From: Erodium maritimum
Taxonomy: Eukaryota; Streptophyta; Magnoliopsida; Geraniales; Geraniaceae
Direction of reading: 5' to 3'
NCBI GenBank assembly: GCA_963921825.1
Contig: OY997593.1
Coordinates: 41,617,111-41,681,110, forward strand
DNA length: 64,000 bases
A program made the position numbers and the translations under genes. This document shows positions 46,620-57,984 of the stretch, piece after piece. Below the pieces are notes generated by a model. The model did no database searches. It had not been told where the DNA came from and worked only from the letters and a program-made list of their open reading frames with translations. Each line of letters opens with the position of its first letter. The stretch's first letter is position 1.

Positions 46620-46765
46620 AATTAATTAGTTAAATCAATTATGAATAAAAAGTCTCTGATTTTTTTATATAATTAATTTTATGATTTATTTTCAATAAGC
46701 TCGAATTTTTTTATTAATCAAAGGACACTTTCTAAGAAGGAGAGAACCCAAAAAGGTCCACCTAA
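46193..46765. repeat. Foldback sequence and (TA)n array
   Basis: 46241-46445 is an inverted repeat of about 90-bp arms: CGTTTTAACTCCGATTTTTT against its inverse, turning at about 46350. A (TA)n array lies at about 46556-46616. The rest is AT-rich. Confidence 0.7.
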
Positions 46766-48902
46766 GAGCATCCACAACCCTGGGCGGTAAGCCACTGGCG
46801 GGGAGAAAACGCCGGTGAGGTGCTGGTTGGGAGCTGGCCGGAAAGTCGCTGGCGAGGATGGCTGGCGAGGTTGTTATCGCTGACAGCTCACGCCGCCGCC
46901 AAAGACTGGTTATCCACAAAAATCTTAATTGTCCAATAGAATAATCTTGATCAATGTTAATTGTATTATAAATTGAAACACACCAATATTATCCTAAAAA
47001 ATCTAAATGTCCAATAGAAGACACACACCATAACTACAACATTTATGTATAAACCAACTCTAACCCTTATAAAAACCTACCCTTACAAACTAAAAATCAC
47101 AAACTCTATACTCTCACTATTCATCCTTCTCACAAATCATCTTCCCGACCGCATTCTTGTTCGTCCGTTAGCATGGCCAACCTTCCCGACGAAATGGATT
47201 TCAATTCCATTTTGGACGAGATGCTCGAAGATTGTCTGTCCACCGACGATTTGGTCGATTCTCCACCACGGAAGTGAAAATACATTCCACGTGACCGGGT
47301 AGCCGCAAACGAACGTTTAATGAAGGACTACTTCAACACCAACCCTGTGTACACCGAGGTGCATTTTCGGCGTCAGTTCAGAATGCCAAAGGCTGTGTTC
47401 CTCCGTATCGTACATGCATTGGAGTAGCACGATGATTACTTCAAGGAAAGGTTAGATGCATTTGGTCAACTTTCATTTTCTCCTTATCAGAAATGTACTG
47501 CCGCCATTAGGCAGTTATGTTACGGAATTGCAGCTGATGGGTTGGACGAATACTTGAAGATAGGGGAAACAACGTCGTTGGAATGTTTGCGAACCTTTTG
47601 CAGTGGAATCAATAGAGTATTTGGTCCAACATACCGGCGTAAGCCAACATAGGCTGATATGGACCACATTTTGGCGGTTAATGAAAGGCGAGGGTTCCTG
47701 GGCATGCTTGGAAGTCTTGACTGCATGCACTGGGAGTGGAAGAATTGCCCAAAGGCACTTCGAGGAGCACATTCCCGGAGGGACCACGGTAATCGACCAA
47801 CCGTTGTCCTGGAGGAGGTTGCTACGCGTGACTTATGGATTTGGCACTCGTTCTTCAGCATGGCGGGCTCGAACAACGATTTGACGGTTCTCAACCATTC
47901 CAGACTATTCTCGGACGTTATCAACGGTTGACAACCACCGGCTGACTACACGATAAATGTTAACCACTACACCCTACCGTATTATCTTGCTGATGGCATA
48001 TACCCTTCATGGAGAGTGTTCATAAAAACAATTCCATTACCTCAAACTCTGAAACAGAAGAAGTATGCTGAAGTCCAAGAAGCGTGTAGGAAGGATGTGG
48101 AACGAGCTTTCGGCGTACTCCAAGCACGGTTTCACATTATCAAACAACCGAGCCGCTTGTGGGTTCCCAAGTCCATTGGTCATGAATGCTTGAATTATAC
48201 TGCACAATATGATAGTTGAGGCTGAACGTCATACGTACGACGGGTACCTTGAACAAACAGAAGAATGTGGTCCAAGTCAACCACCTATTGCACGAGGAGG
48301 CTTCGTCCCGACCAATGGCATACTTGGAAACACTACGAGGATGCAAAATGAACGGATGCATTACCGGTTGAAGGACGATCTCGTCGAACACATCTGGAAT
48401 AAATTTGGAGACGCCTAGCTGCTATTATCGTTTATTATGTTTTAAGTTCAGTTCTAGGTCATTCAGTTGTGGTTCGCCTTGTCTCAATAGCTTTTTCTTC
48501 AACTCATCTGTTGTACCCTTATCTGTGATGTTTATGCGTATTGGTATCCTTTGATTTTGTCCGGCGTTCCTTATGATATCCACTTTTTTTCAAGTTGTAA
48601 ATGGTAACTCAAGAACTTGTGTTTCTCGCCATCTTAATCGTCTTCTCAGGCAAGACAGAGCTGTTTGATCGAGCTTTGATCGAACTTGAACTTGACTCGA
48701 TTAATACTTGTTGTTTTTACATTTAATATTTAATGCTACATAAAGCATCCATTAAAAAATTATTTTTCCCCATCTCGCCGGCGGCTCCCCGCCGGCAACA
48801 GAAACGCCACTACAGAGCTCGTTGGCGGTGAGTTGGCTGGGAGATTAAAAAACAGTATTTTAATCCATCTCGCAACTGCCGGCGAGATGGTTGTGGATGC
48901 TC
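46766..48902 (+). mobile_element. PIF/Harbinger element 2, TAA target duplication
   Basis: Ends GAGCATCCACAACC and inverse, flanked by TAA (46763-46765 and 48903-48905). A plus-strand transposase remnant fills the middle. Subterminal regions are GC-rich and share TGGCGAG/CTCGCC motifs between ends. Different terminal sequence from element 1, so a separate family. Confidence 0.92.
47173..48418 (+). pseudogene. PIF/Harbinger transposase, broken by four stops and a frameshift
   Basis: One frame from the ATG at 47173 (MANLPDEMDF) shows the whole protein, with stops at 47275, 47425, 47650 and 47929. A shift between 48180 and 48219 precedes the last 65 residues. The DDE-type site is visible: Asp in SLDCMHWEWKNCP (47714 region), Asp in GSNNDLTVLNHS (47868 region) and Glu in CRKDVERAFGVLQ (48090 region). 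All three catalytic residues survive, unlike Harbinger 1. The stops look like single-base changes, so the decay is moderate. Confidence 0.92.
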
Positions 48903-48905
48903 TAA

Positions 48906-49132
48906 AGAATTCTATATTGTCGGGTTTGAGATATTTTATTTCCTTGTGCATTTGCATGAGATCTTTTAGTACGGTTAATTGAGTCGGCATATGTATCTTT
49001 TATTGCTTTCAATAATCCGGAGCCGCGAAGACCCGCTTAAGGAATTCTATATCGTTGGATTTACCTTGGTACTTATCTAGTTTTATTTTATTTTGCTCGA
49101 GGACGAGCAAGGTTTAAGTGTGGGGGTGAACT
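48906..49132 (+). mobile_element. 3' internal end of a Tat-lineage gypsy element with polypurine tract
   Basis: Carries the phrase CTCGAGGACGAGCAAGG followed by TTTAAGTGTGGGGGTG, which in plants marks the end of Tat-lineage (Retand/Ogre-like) elements next to the 3' LTR. The rest of the internal region is missing; Harbinger 2 is inserted just upstream. Confidence 0.7.
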
Positions 49133-51228
49133 TGATGAGCGTAAATTTTTCCTATCTAATATGGATAGTTTTTCCTATATTTTTATCTTTTTTTTACTCG
49201 TTTTTATATTTTTAGCGTTTTCTAATAATTGCGCAAAACCTCGTTTTTTGTCGATATTTTTCAAGTGTTCAAAATATATTCATGTTTGGTCTTGTTTTGT
49301 AGGCCGTTAAAATATAAAATTATTGGCGTAAGAACGAGATCGATCGGAGCTCAGATAAAACGGGTATGAACAAAATAGCGAATGTAAACAAAAATAGAAA
49401 GATTGGGCCCACAGATGCCATGTGGCGCATTTCTAACCGCAGCTGGTCAAATGGATTGGCCCAGCCCTTCTCCTCTTTCGTACGTGTGATATCAAAGCAA
49501 AATTATTTTTTATTTATATTTTTTTCTTTCTATTTTATTTTCTTTTGCTTATATATGGTAGCTTGTGTAAATAATTTTTGGGATCAGATTTTTTTATACC
49601 ATACACTTAATTTTAAGCTTCAATTTTCTTTTCTTCTTCTCCCTTAATGTTCTTGAGTGTTCTTTATTTTATGAGCATTTTATACCATCTAAGACCATAA
49701 CTAAAACGATCTAAAGAGGTTTCAAGCATCCACAGGCCTCCCACCATTTTCAACTTCTCTATTTTCATGTGTTGAAGCTTTGGAGAGTTGGAGACAACGG
49801 TGGATTTACGTGGTCATCAAGGGAGCACATGCCCCCCTCAAATTATTTTTGAATTTTTTTATTACTTATTTATGTGTATAATTATTTTCTCTAAAAAAAG
49901 AATTTATTCTTAACTGTGCCCCCCTCAACTTCTAAGTTTCCAAATTATTCAATATTTTTTTATTATTTCGGTTCCATAATCTAGTTATTTTACATAATTT
50001 AAGTCATTATTTAATATGTGAGACAATCAATTTTAATTTTCTAATTGTTTTATACAATCTCGATATCACATCTTGCTACTATTGATTTTTTGTTTTTGTT
50101 TTTTGTGATATTCATATATGTAATATTGTTAATTATTTTAATGTTACGTATTCGTGCAAAAAAAAAAAAACTGGTGCCCCCCTCACTGAAAAACCTGGCT
50201 CCGCCACTGATTGGAGACGATGGGTCTGCAAGCCTTAGGAGTTTTTTTACTGGGTTTCTCAATCCGATCCTGATTCTAATCTCTACTCTTCTCTATTTTG
50301 TTGTAAAGCTCGTTGTTTTGGTATGTTTGAGTAGGATTTGGAATCCATGACCTTGGATTTCAATCTTTGGTCACAAGTGTTGTGTAAATGTTGATTTCCT
50401 TTAAATTGATGCATGATTTTATGGTTAATTTGATGTCGGTGATGTTTTTGGCATGATTGGCGGTGGTTGGTTTTCAAGAAGTGAACTAGGCGTAGCTAAG
50501 TAGATTCGTCCTTGATTTAGAGTTCACTTATGCTTGTGTATTACCGGAGCTTCATGATTCGTTGCTCTATTTAGTTCTCCTTGATGATCGGTTCATTTGG
50601 ACGTTATGTTGATTGAACTATGCATAGCTAAGTAGATTCAAAAATTTATTGAGAGTCCTCTCATGCATTCTTTGTCGTTATCTCTCATTCGAGGATTGAT
50701 CGAGCTTCGCTCAAGATGATAGAACTACACCTTATTTTATTGCTTTCCGATGATTGGTGGTTCGCATATCGGTCCGGGCAATGGTCTTGTGCCCTTTCCC
50801 CGTGACTAGTATGGGGTTGATTTCATGGTACCACATGCATAGGAATTTATGTGTTCAAAGACCATAATGAAAGCATTATTTGATTTCACCTTCGTTAACC
50901 ATACCACTATGCGTTAATTGGAAATCGCGTTTACTTGTACCCGTGACCAACTCCTTGTGTGAATCAAAAGTTGTGTGTCTTAGTTGGTAACATGTACATA
51001 CTTTACTTATGTATAGACTTTAAAACAACCATTTACTTTTTTTCTCTTTATTTTCCCTTTCGGGGATGTGGAAGTAACATCCCACGTCGTCAGGCTTTAG
51101 CAAAATACTAATGAGCCTCTACTCCTTATGGGATCGACCAGTATTTAACCGTCACATATATTGTTTGATGATTGTCTCATGATGCACGATTAAAGAGGGA
51201 TTTGACGCATAGTCATCCCCACTCATCA
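49133..51228 (+). repeat. LTR of the Tat-lineage element
   Basis: Starts TGATGAG and ends CTCATCA, perfect 7-base inverted ends. About 2.1 kb including a 415-bp hAT-like insertion. No protein coding. Confidence 0.75.
49796..50210. mobile_element. hAT-like element in the Tat LTR (8-bp TSD)
   Basis: Perfect TTGGAGAC on both sides (49788-49795 and 50211-50218). The right end, inverted, reads TCAGTGGCGGAGCCAGG, a common plant hAT-type terminus; the left end (ACGGTGGATTTACG) is only loosely similar. Both ends carry the GCCCCCCTC motif. Confidence 0.75.
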
Positions 51229-51239
51229 ACATCCTCGTA

Positions 51240-51916
51240 TTTTGAGGAGTTCAGATGTCCAAGGGATGAAAACCTGCTTCACTATGCTTCAACTTGAAAT
51301 GTCATGGAAGTTTAGATGTCATCGGTAATGTTATAACGTTAGACCAAAAGAAGTCCAGGAAGGTCAACAGCTTAGAGAGATCGACTGTTGATAAGGCTCA
51401 AGCTGCCTTTGCGATTTTGAAAGAGCTCATCCAAGATATGCAAGAAGAAGATAGTGAAGATTTGTCAAAAGGAGCTGAGGATGAAGTTTCCACATCTTAG
51501 TCTAATACACTCTGAAGATGAGTGTTTTTAATTTCTCATTGATTCTTAAATATTTTTGTTGAACTATGGTTTGATTATCTTTGTCTTGGACATGTCCAAA
51601 TAATTTTGTGTGATGTATTAGCTACAACTCCTCTTTACAAGACACTATGCCTGATTTGACATTGATAGTCAATATAAGGATTGCTATAATCTGCTGGAAG
51701 TATCTAACGAAGCATTATTTTCTTAAGAGTTCGCCTTTGACCACTTTTGTGGCAATTAGGGGGAGAGAACGTATGGTGTAAAAATAACCACTGTAGAAGA
51801 AAGTCCTATTGAAGAAGAAAGTCTATAAATTGGAAATCATGCTATTTCATCATGATGCTGACATCTCCAATCCTACTGAAGAATGCTTACCTACAAAAAT
51901 GACCAAAGGGGAAAAT
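51240..51916 (+). pseudogene. SIRE-like copia 3' end 1 (remnant before the LTR)
   Basis: The frame 51294-51500 encodes a charged helical tail (KAQAAFAILKELIQDMQEED), comparable to the end of the env-like region downstream. It is followed by TTAGGGGGAGAGAACG at about 51758 and a polypurine tract at 51905-51915. Confidence 0.5.
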
Positions 51917-52874
51917 TGTTGCTACATATGTATTGGCCATCTTTTGTGTCAAGACAGATTTTAATAAATATGTTAGTCAACATCCTTTGTGCAACCGGTG
52001 TGAAGCTGATTAAAGATGTTAGCACCGAATGTCAAAGACATGGCGGGGAACGACAGCTCACACGTATGGAATTTATCAAGTGAATGGATTATATCATGCT
52101 TATCCGGTTAAAGGATTTTTTTATTAGTTTGAAGATACTTCCTTAATGGATATCTCCTCTATTAAAGAAACTCTCCAGGATAATGGAAACTAAAATATTT
52201 ACCCTGATCGTGACTCTAGAGGTGGAGAAAGCCTAGGAGCCACGATAAAAGGGTAATAAGAGCTATTAATATCGATTAATTCATTCAAGCTCGGTTCTAA
52301 TCTTTTGCAGAACAGAAAGAATATATCGTGAGCAAGATTCGTTAGTGCGAGTCCGTGGAGGACAGCTCGCGATCCTTAGTTTATGAATTGAGATTCCTAA
52401 GCATATTGCAGGAACTCGAAATAATGTAAACTAGATGAGAACATTATATGCTCATACTTGAATCGATGATTGATCAAGTATCAGAGCTAAATGGTGGCCA
52501 TTAAAGAGTCACAACAAACGTTGAAGAACAAGAGCAATCCGAGACTATAGGAGCTCAAAGAGTGGAATTGAGATGTAATCTCAGGTTCAAGGGGAGTCCC
52601 CATATTAGGTTTTTTTGCTTGTAATAATATTGATCTAGAGGATCTGAGAACTTGTATGCTGATTGTTTACATTATAGTGAAAACCTTTCCACTGGTAGAG
52701 TACCCCTAGACGTAGGTATGTTGACCGAACTGGGTAACCAAACCTGCGTGTTCTTCGTGCATGTATATGTGTTAATTAGTTGCCTTTATTTTTTTAATTA
52801 ATCATGAAAGATGTCAGTAAAAATGCCTTAACATCTTTAGTGACATCTTGCCATCATGCGTAATCAGAATTTCA
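51917..52874 (+). repeat. SIRE-like copia LTR 1
   Basis: Starts TGTTGCTACAT after a polypurine tract and ends CAGAATTTCA. It shares with LTR 2 the segments CTTGTAATAATAT, GATCTGA-AACTTGTATG and CCTTTC-ACTGG. Strongly diverged from LTR 2, so the two are probably not a pair from one insertion. Confidence 0.65.
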
Positions 52875-53036
52875 GGTTTGATCTGAGAAACTTGTATGTG
52901 TATGTTATATCGAACTAGGTAACCAATTTTGTGTCTTCTATTACGGTCCATTCAATTACTGAAGTGAGATGTCAAACAACATGTTTTAAAGTCTCAAGTG
53001 ACATCTCATCAATATCTGCACACAATCAATATTTCA
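52875..53036 (+). repeat. Third, truncated SIRE-like LTR end
   Basis: Repeats the last part of the LTR (GGTTTGATCTGAGAAACTTG through CAATATTTCA) directly after LTR 1, as if two LTR ends were joined. Confidence 0.55.
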
Positions 53037-54480
53037 TTACTGAAGAGGTCAATCTTGTAGACCTCAAATTTGTGAAAGAGAAAAAAGAGAAGAAAAGGAT
53101 AGGCAGGAGAGTTGTCCTCACTCCAAGGAGAGAGTCTAAAAGACTCAGGTACCAAGTGTGTTGAGGAAGAAGAAAAGGATAGGCAGGAGAGTTGTCCTCA
53201 CTCCAAGGAGAGAGTCTAAAAGACTCAGGTACCAAGTGTATTGAGGAAGAAGAATTGGTTACTCTTATAAGTATCCTAAAGAGAAAAGCACCAAGTAAGA
53301 AGTCCCCTAGTGCCTCTGGTTTAAAGAATTATGTTAAACCAATCATGCATTTAATTGATGAATCTTTCTCTGAGGAAGGTGAGGCTGAAGAAGATGTTCC
53401 ATCACCCTATTCTAAGAGAGAGAATGATGTGAATGTAAAGAGAAATCCAATAGGAGTACTTGATGCACCGTTGGATAATGTATCCTTTCATCATGAAACA
53501 ACAGTGCAAAAGTAGAGGTATGTCTACTAGAGAACCATCAATCCAAAGAGGGAATTGTCGAAGGAAGCCAAGAACATAAAGCAAGTCTTCAATGCTCTAC
53601 AAGATTCCCATATCTGAAAAATGTAATGGACATTGGTCCATTTTATCCTCATCTAATAAGGGAATTTATCGTCAACCTTACTCCTGGTTTTGATGATCCG
53701 GAGGATCCGGATTATCAAAAGGTTGTCGCAAGAGACAAAGCAATAAATGTCAGCGAAGATGCTATACACACATACATGGGAAGGCCTGCAACATAGCAAG
53801 TACTTGTTATGTTCGTTCTTCACATTGTAGCTAAGGAGATTATTGGAAATCCAGAGAAGTAATGGCCATCTAAGGGAAAACTTTCATCGTCCGAGCTCAC
53901 ATTGATGTATTCCATCCTCTTTAAGATCGGATTGGCCAATTGGACACTATCTTCTCATGGTTCGAGTATCACACCAGAGTTGGCTAGACTTACCTACGCT
54001 ATAGGTACATCATCTTCTTTGCATTTTGGGGCATTTGTTATTTACCATTTTTCTCGCCATGTGAGATCATGTGCAACAAAGCTGCCTATTGGGTTCCCTT
54101 CCCTTATCTCTAGACTGATTCTGAATCAACATCCCAAAATACTGTAGGAGTATGATGTCAAGGGGAAGAAGGCTACAATGTTGTCCTTTAGCATGAAGAA
54201 TTTTGGAGGCCCTAATGTACATAAAGATGTCCGGACATCTAGTAAAAAGGCTTAGGAAGGCAGCAACTCAAGAGGTACAAACCATCTAGGAACTGTCATT
54301 GTGAAGGTATGTGCTTCAATTACAGCCATGTACATGCAAAAGAAGATGTTGAAAGACCTCCTCCAAGACTTGCATGTTACTCAAGATGTTAAAATAAGAT
54401 GTTGATCCAGAGAACTCATCCACCGAATCAGATGCTCTATGAGAGTTATGTGTCTCTACCACCCTACTACACTTGAATTT
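53037..54480 (+). pseudogene. Env-like / plant transposon protein remnant of a SIRE-type copia element
   Basis: Several frames joined by stops and shifts carry the features of the env-like ORF found 3' of pol in SIRE/Maximus copia elements: a basic region (VLTPRRESKRLR), an acidic stretch (EEGEAEEDVPS), APLDNVSFHHET, IGPFYPHLIREFIVNL (53640 region) and ILFKIGLANWTLSSHGSSI (53910 region). In-frame stops include those at 53513, 53794 and 53861. An imperfect tandem duplication of about 80 bp lies at 53085-53244. The function of such proteins is unknown; this copy is not translatable. Confidence 0.7.
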
Positions 54481-55015
54481 TTATTTATTGATGGATGTTT
54501 GTTTTAAACACTTATTTCCTCGGGCATGTCCGAGCTTATGATGGTTGGTGTATTATGACTCCCTACTACACTCTTCTACAAGACTCTGTTTATTTTTGGA
54601 CATGATGATGTCCTATAATATGATTCTACTTCAATGCCTTCACTTCTCTGCTAGAAATTATTGTTGAAGCATGAATGCTTAGTTTCTTTTTTATCTTTGA
54701 CAACTTTTTGAGGAAATCGGGGGGAATAAATGTTATTTTGATGGTATTTTGAGATGAATCATGCTAGTTGGCTTGTTATATGAAGATATTTGTCTGGTGT
54801 TGATTGAAGAAGCTGTTAAAAGATTTGTGTTGAAGATATATGTTGTGGTGAAGCATGCTAAAAAGAAACTAGTGTTGATATGTGAAGCATGCATATATTT
54901 GAAGATGTTATTTAGTCAAAACATGCTACAAGTTTCTTTTTGATCTATGTTTTTGTCATCCCCTGAATTGAAGAACATGAAGTGCTTGCCTACAAAAATA
55001 GTCAAAGGGGGAGAT
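54481..55015 (+). other. SIRE-like 3' untranslated region and polypurine tract
   Basis: No gene. Contains GGACATGATGATGTCC-type sequence and ends with AAAGGGGGAGA (55004-55014), the tract typical of SIRE-type elements. Confidence 0.6.
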
Positions 55016-55876
55016 TGTTGTTACATCTAGGTTTGCAATTTATGTGTCAAACATGATGTTGTTCAAGATGTCGATCAATAAAGACAGAAAAGATGTATGA
55101 TCAAATGTCATCGGACATCCTGCACATGTTCGGTGTTGAAGATTTGTTTTCTAATCTGAAGACACTTCTGCACTCAAGATCTATTCGTTTAAGAAAGAGC
55201 ACTATCACAAGGAAACTTAGAGATTCATCTTGACTGTGACTCTAAGGATTAAGAAAATCATAGGAGGCACGATTCAAGGAATCATTGAGCTATAAAACAC
55301 GACGTAACCTTCGTAGCTCGGTTCGGATCAATCGCTATATTCTCCAAACATTATTGTCGTACCTGACTATTTGTTGTCGTCAAGACTATTCGTTTATTGT
55401 CTTTGTTTATGATTTCAGGGTTCCTAAGAGTTAAAGAAAGAAGAATGTTGTTATGCTCATACACTATTCGTAACTGAATGAGTGATAGAGCTGTGTTTGC
55501 GTGATTAAAGATTCATGAACAGCCTCTGAAGAACAAGGACTAAACTAAGATTTAAGGGCTCGAATGGTGGAATCAAGAGAGGATCTCAGATTCAGGGGGA
55601 GGCCTTGAGATAGGTTTGCACTTGTAATAATATCATAGGTTTGATCTGGATGATCTGAAACTTGTATGTTGATTTACTACATATAATGAAACCTTTCTAC
55701 TGGCAGAACGCTCCCATACGTAGGTGATGATGCACCGAAGTGGGTAAGAAACTTATGTGTCCTTATGTGCTTGCTTTCTCTTATTATTGTTTACAATCTG
55801 TTCTATAGAAAAGTGTTTGTAGACAAGTCTGAACATTGTGTAAGACATCTTGCTATTGCACCTAACCAGAATTTCA
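55016..55876 (+). repeat. SIRE-like copia LTR 2
   Basis: Starts TGTTGTTACATC after the polypurine tract and ends CAGAATTTCA, the same end as LTR 1. About 860 bp. Confidence 0.68.
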
Positions 55877-56039
55877 CTTGCTATTTTAATTCACTTGCAT
55901 GTACGAGAAACAACTTACATTATTGTTCAAGCGAATAGTCTACAATACTTACGGTCTCGATCGATACAACATGTGGTCGGTCGCCTAGCATCAAAAACAC
56001 TTTTATTCTTTATCGACCTCCCTCACCCACAAACATAGT

Positions 56040-56430
56040 TGATTGAGATAAATAGAACGAAACCCTACTGTTCAGATATGGTCTCGATAGAGACATAATT
56101 GTTCCCATAATTTCCTACGTCTCGATATAGACAAACCTTAATGGCCTAATATGGTATCGATAGAGATATAACAGTTCTCAGGATTTCCTACGTCTAGATA
56201 GAGACTAACCCTACTGTCTTGATATGGCCTCAATAGAGACATATCTGTTCCCATGATTTCCTAGGTCTCGATTGGGAAATCGTTACTTCTTGATAGATAC
56301 AAACCCTACTAGCTTGATATGGTCTTGATTGAGACATATCTTAGTGACCTATAGTAGTCTCAATCATGACAACCCTAACTTGAATTTTTCTCATATTTCT
56401 TAGGTCTTGATAGAGACAAACCCAACTGGT
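56040..56430. repeat. 73-bp degenerate tandem repeat with GTCTCGATAGAGAC palindrome
   Basis: Units beginning CCTACGTCT or CCTAGGTCT start at 56114, 56187 and 56260, a 73-bp period; about five units with decay at the edges. Each unit holds two GTCTCGATAGAGAC-like inverted repeats. Confidence 0.85.
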
Positions 56431-56888
56431 CGATCGTGACCTTCAACTATCAAGTCATCGAAAATAACCCTATCTACATCAATGTTGTAACTTAAACCTC
56501 TAAAACTCGTCATTCCCAACCTTTCTACATGAAAATCAACTAGAATGATCCTTACTATGTACCTCAGAGACGGTGATCTGCGTGAGGACCTCGAGACAAC
56601 GACTGCACTACAAGGACTAAAAAAGAGGAGCGATAGTGAAAATGAGGAACTTCTCTCGATTGACTTTGTAGTGCTCAACTGAGTTTGAACTTCACTTGGA
56701 GAGTGACCCCGAGAGTAAGAGAGGGAAGGAGAAGAGTTGGAGTTGTGTTGTGTTGTGTTTGGAGGAAAAGAGAAGAGGTAAGTGTTTGTACTTGAGGGTA
56801 TTATGGTATTTTCCATGGTTTTTAACATAAAAAAATTGAAATAAAGGGGATTCGGTGAAGATCATGATGCAAAGACCCTTCCATTTGG
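56431..56888. other. Unassigned; 142-codon minus-strand frame
   Basis: The minus frame 56828-56400 is Ser-rich and then shows RYIVRIILVDFHVERLGM; it runs into the tandem repeat. No family recognised, probably not a gene. Confidence 0.3.
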
Positions 56889-57850
56889 TTTTAGTGTATT
56901 TTTTTTTTAACATAATAGGAATTTTATTACTCATGGAAATTAGACATACATAATTATGGAAATGATGAAAAGAAAAAGGGTGAGACTATGTTCAAGCCAT
57001 TAGGTAATGAATGTTAACCATATAACAAGATACCCGTATATACTAGGGAGAGTAGTTGGGAGGAATATGCCTTATTGGTTGTTGTGGATGAGAACTCGTC
57101 GATGATGATGATCTTTTCCTGACTCGAATTGAAAATGTTTGTGGTAAAATATTAGGAACACTTGATGGGATAACAGGCATCCAGGGAGAACAACAGGAAA
57201 TGGGGGAACGAATGGACTTGCACCAACCTTGGTTGGGCGAGGTGTGCATCCTTACACACAACTCATTTATAGTAGAGTCACTCATTGACCTTGGCGAGCC
57301 TGCTTAGCAGACCTCGCCTCAATGGGTTATGGAGAAACTGTATCCTTGGCTGGGGTTGAGGCATCCAAACCCCTCTTCTTCTGAGTTGGGGGAAGGGGGT
57401 GGTCACCCTCGCTTTCTTGAGGCATAACTTGGCGGTCCCCTTCCGAAGGTGGCGTGTCTTCGGAGGTGGAGGTGAGGCCATCGAGGCTTGCAAACTTCTT
57501 GTACTAACTAGAGGTAATCCCTGGTTAGGCAAGAAGTTCTGTATCACAGATGCGTCGCCTGGTCCTACAACCCTGAATAATTGAAAAGACGGGTTGGAAA
57601 GAGTGGATGTAAATTTCCAACTCCATGTCTGTGTTGGCTCCTTAGGTAAGAAGTTATGTACCGAGCTTAATGATGGGGAATCCAGTGGGGAAAAACCTGT
57701 TGTGACTAATAGCTTCGATGCTAAGAGGCTGATGGAAATCGTTTCATGCCTTGTTCTGATCCCTTGACGGTGTCCCCGTGCGATAGATCCAATATCCGCT
57801 CAATACCGTCGGATCCCCTTCTTGATGTTGGGCCTCTTTGGCGCCATGGG
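56889..57850 (-). mobile_element. Retroposon or 5'-truncated LINE sequence (minus strand)
   Basis: A poly-T run at 56891-56899 followed by inverted AATAAAATTCC marks the 3' end of a retroposed RNA in minus orientation. Minus frames 57547-57278 and 57285-57043 are Pro/Arg/Ser-rich, like LINE ORF1 tails, with a shift between them. The right boundary and target duplication were not found. Confidence 0.5.
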
Positions 57851-57859
57851 GGAGAGATA

Positions 57860-57984
57860 ATGATGTATGCTTTGGGGGTTATTCGGGTCCTTTTTCTGAC
57901 ATTCTACTTTTTGGTGACCAATACATCCTTAGTTGAAGCACAAGTTCAAGAGTCGGACGTATTGGAATTTGACACGAGTTGGCG
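57860..57984 (+). pseudogene. Possible first exon with signal peptide, cut by an LTR
   Basis: From the ATG pair at 57860 the frame encodes a hydrophobic N-terminus (GVIRVLFLTFYFLVTNTSLVEA) typical of a signal peptide, then QVQESDVLEFDTSWR. It is cut at 57985 by TGTAAAGACC of the gypsy LTR. No downstream exon is seen. I do not recognise the protein; the call rests on composition only. Confidence 0.3.

Noticed and set aside
53037-54480. Integrated plant virus coat or movement protein
   Set aside because: The wording and position before a polypurine tract and LTR fit the env-like region of SIRE-type copia elements.
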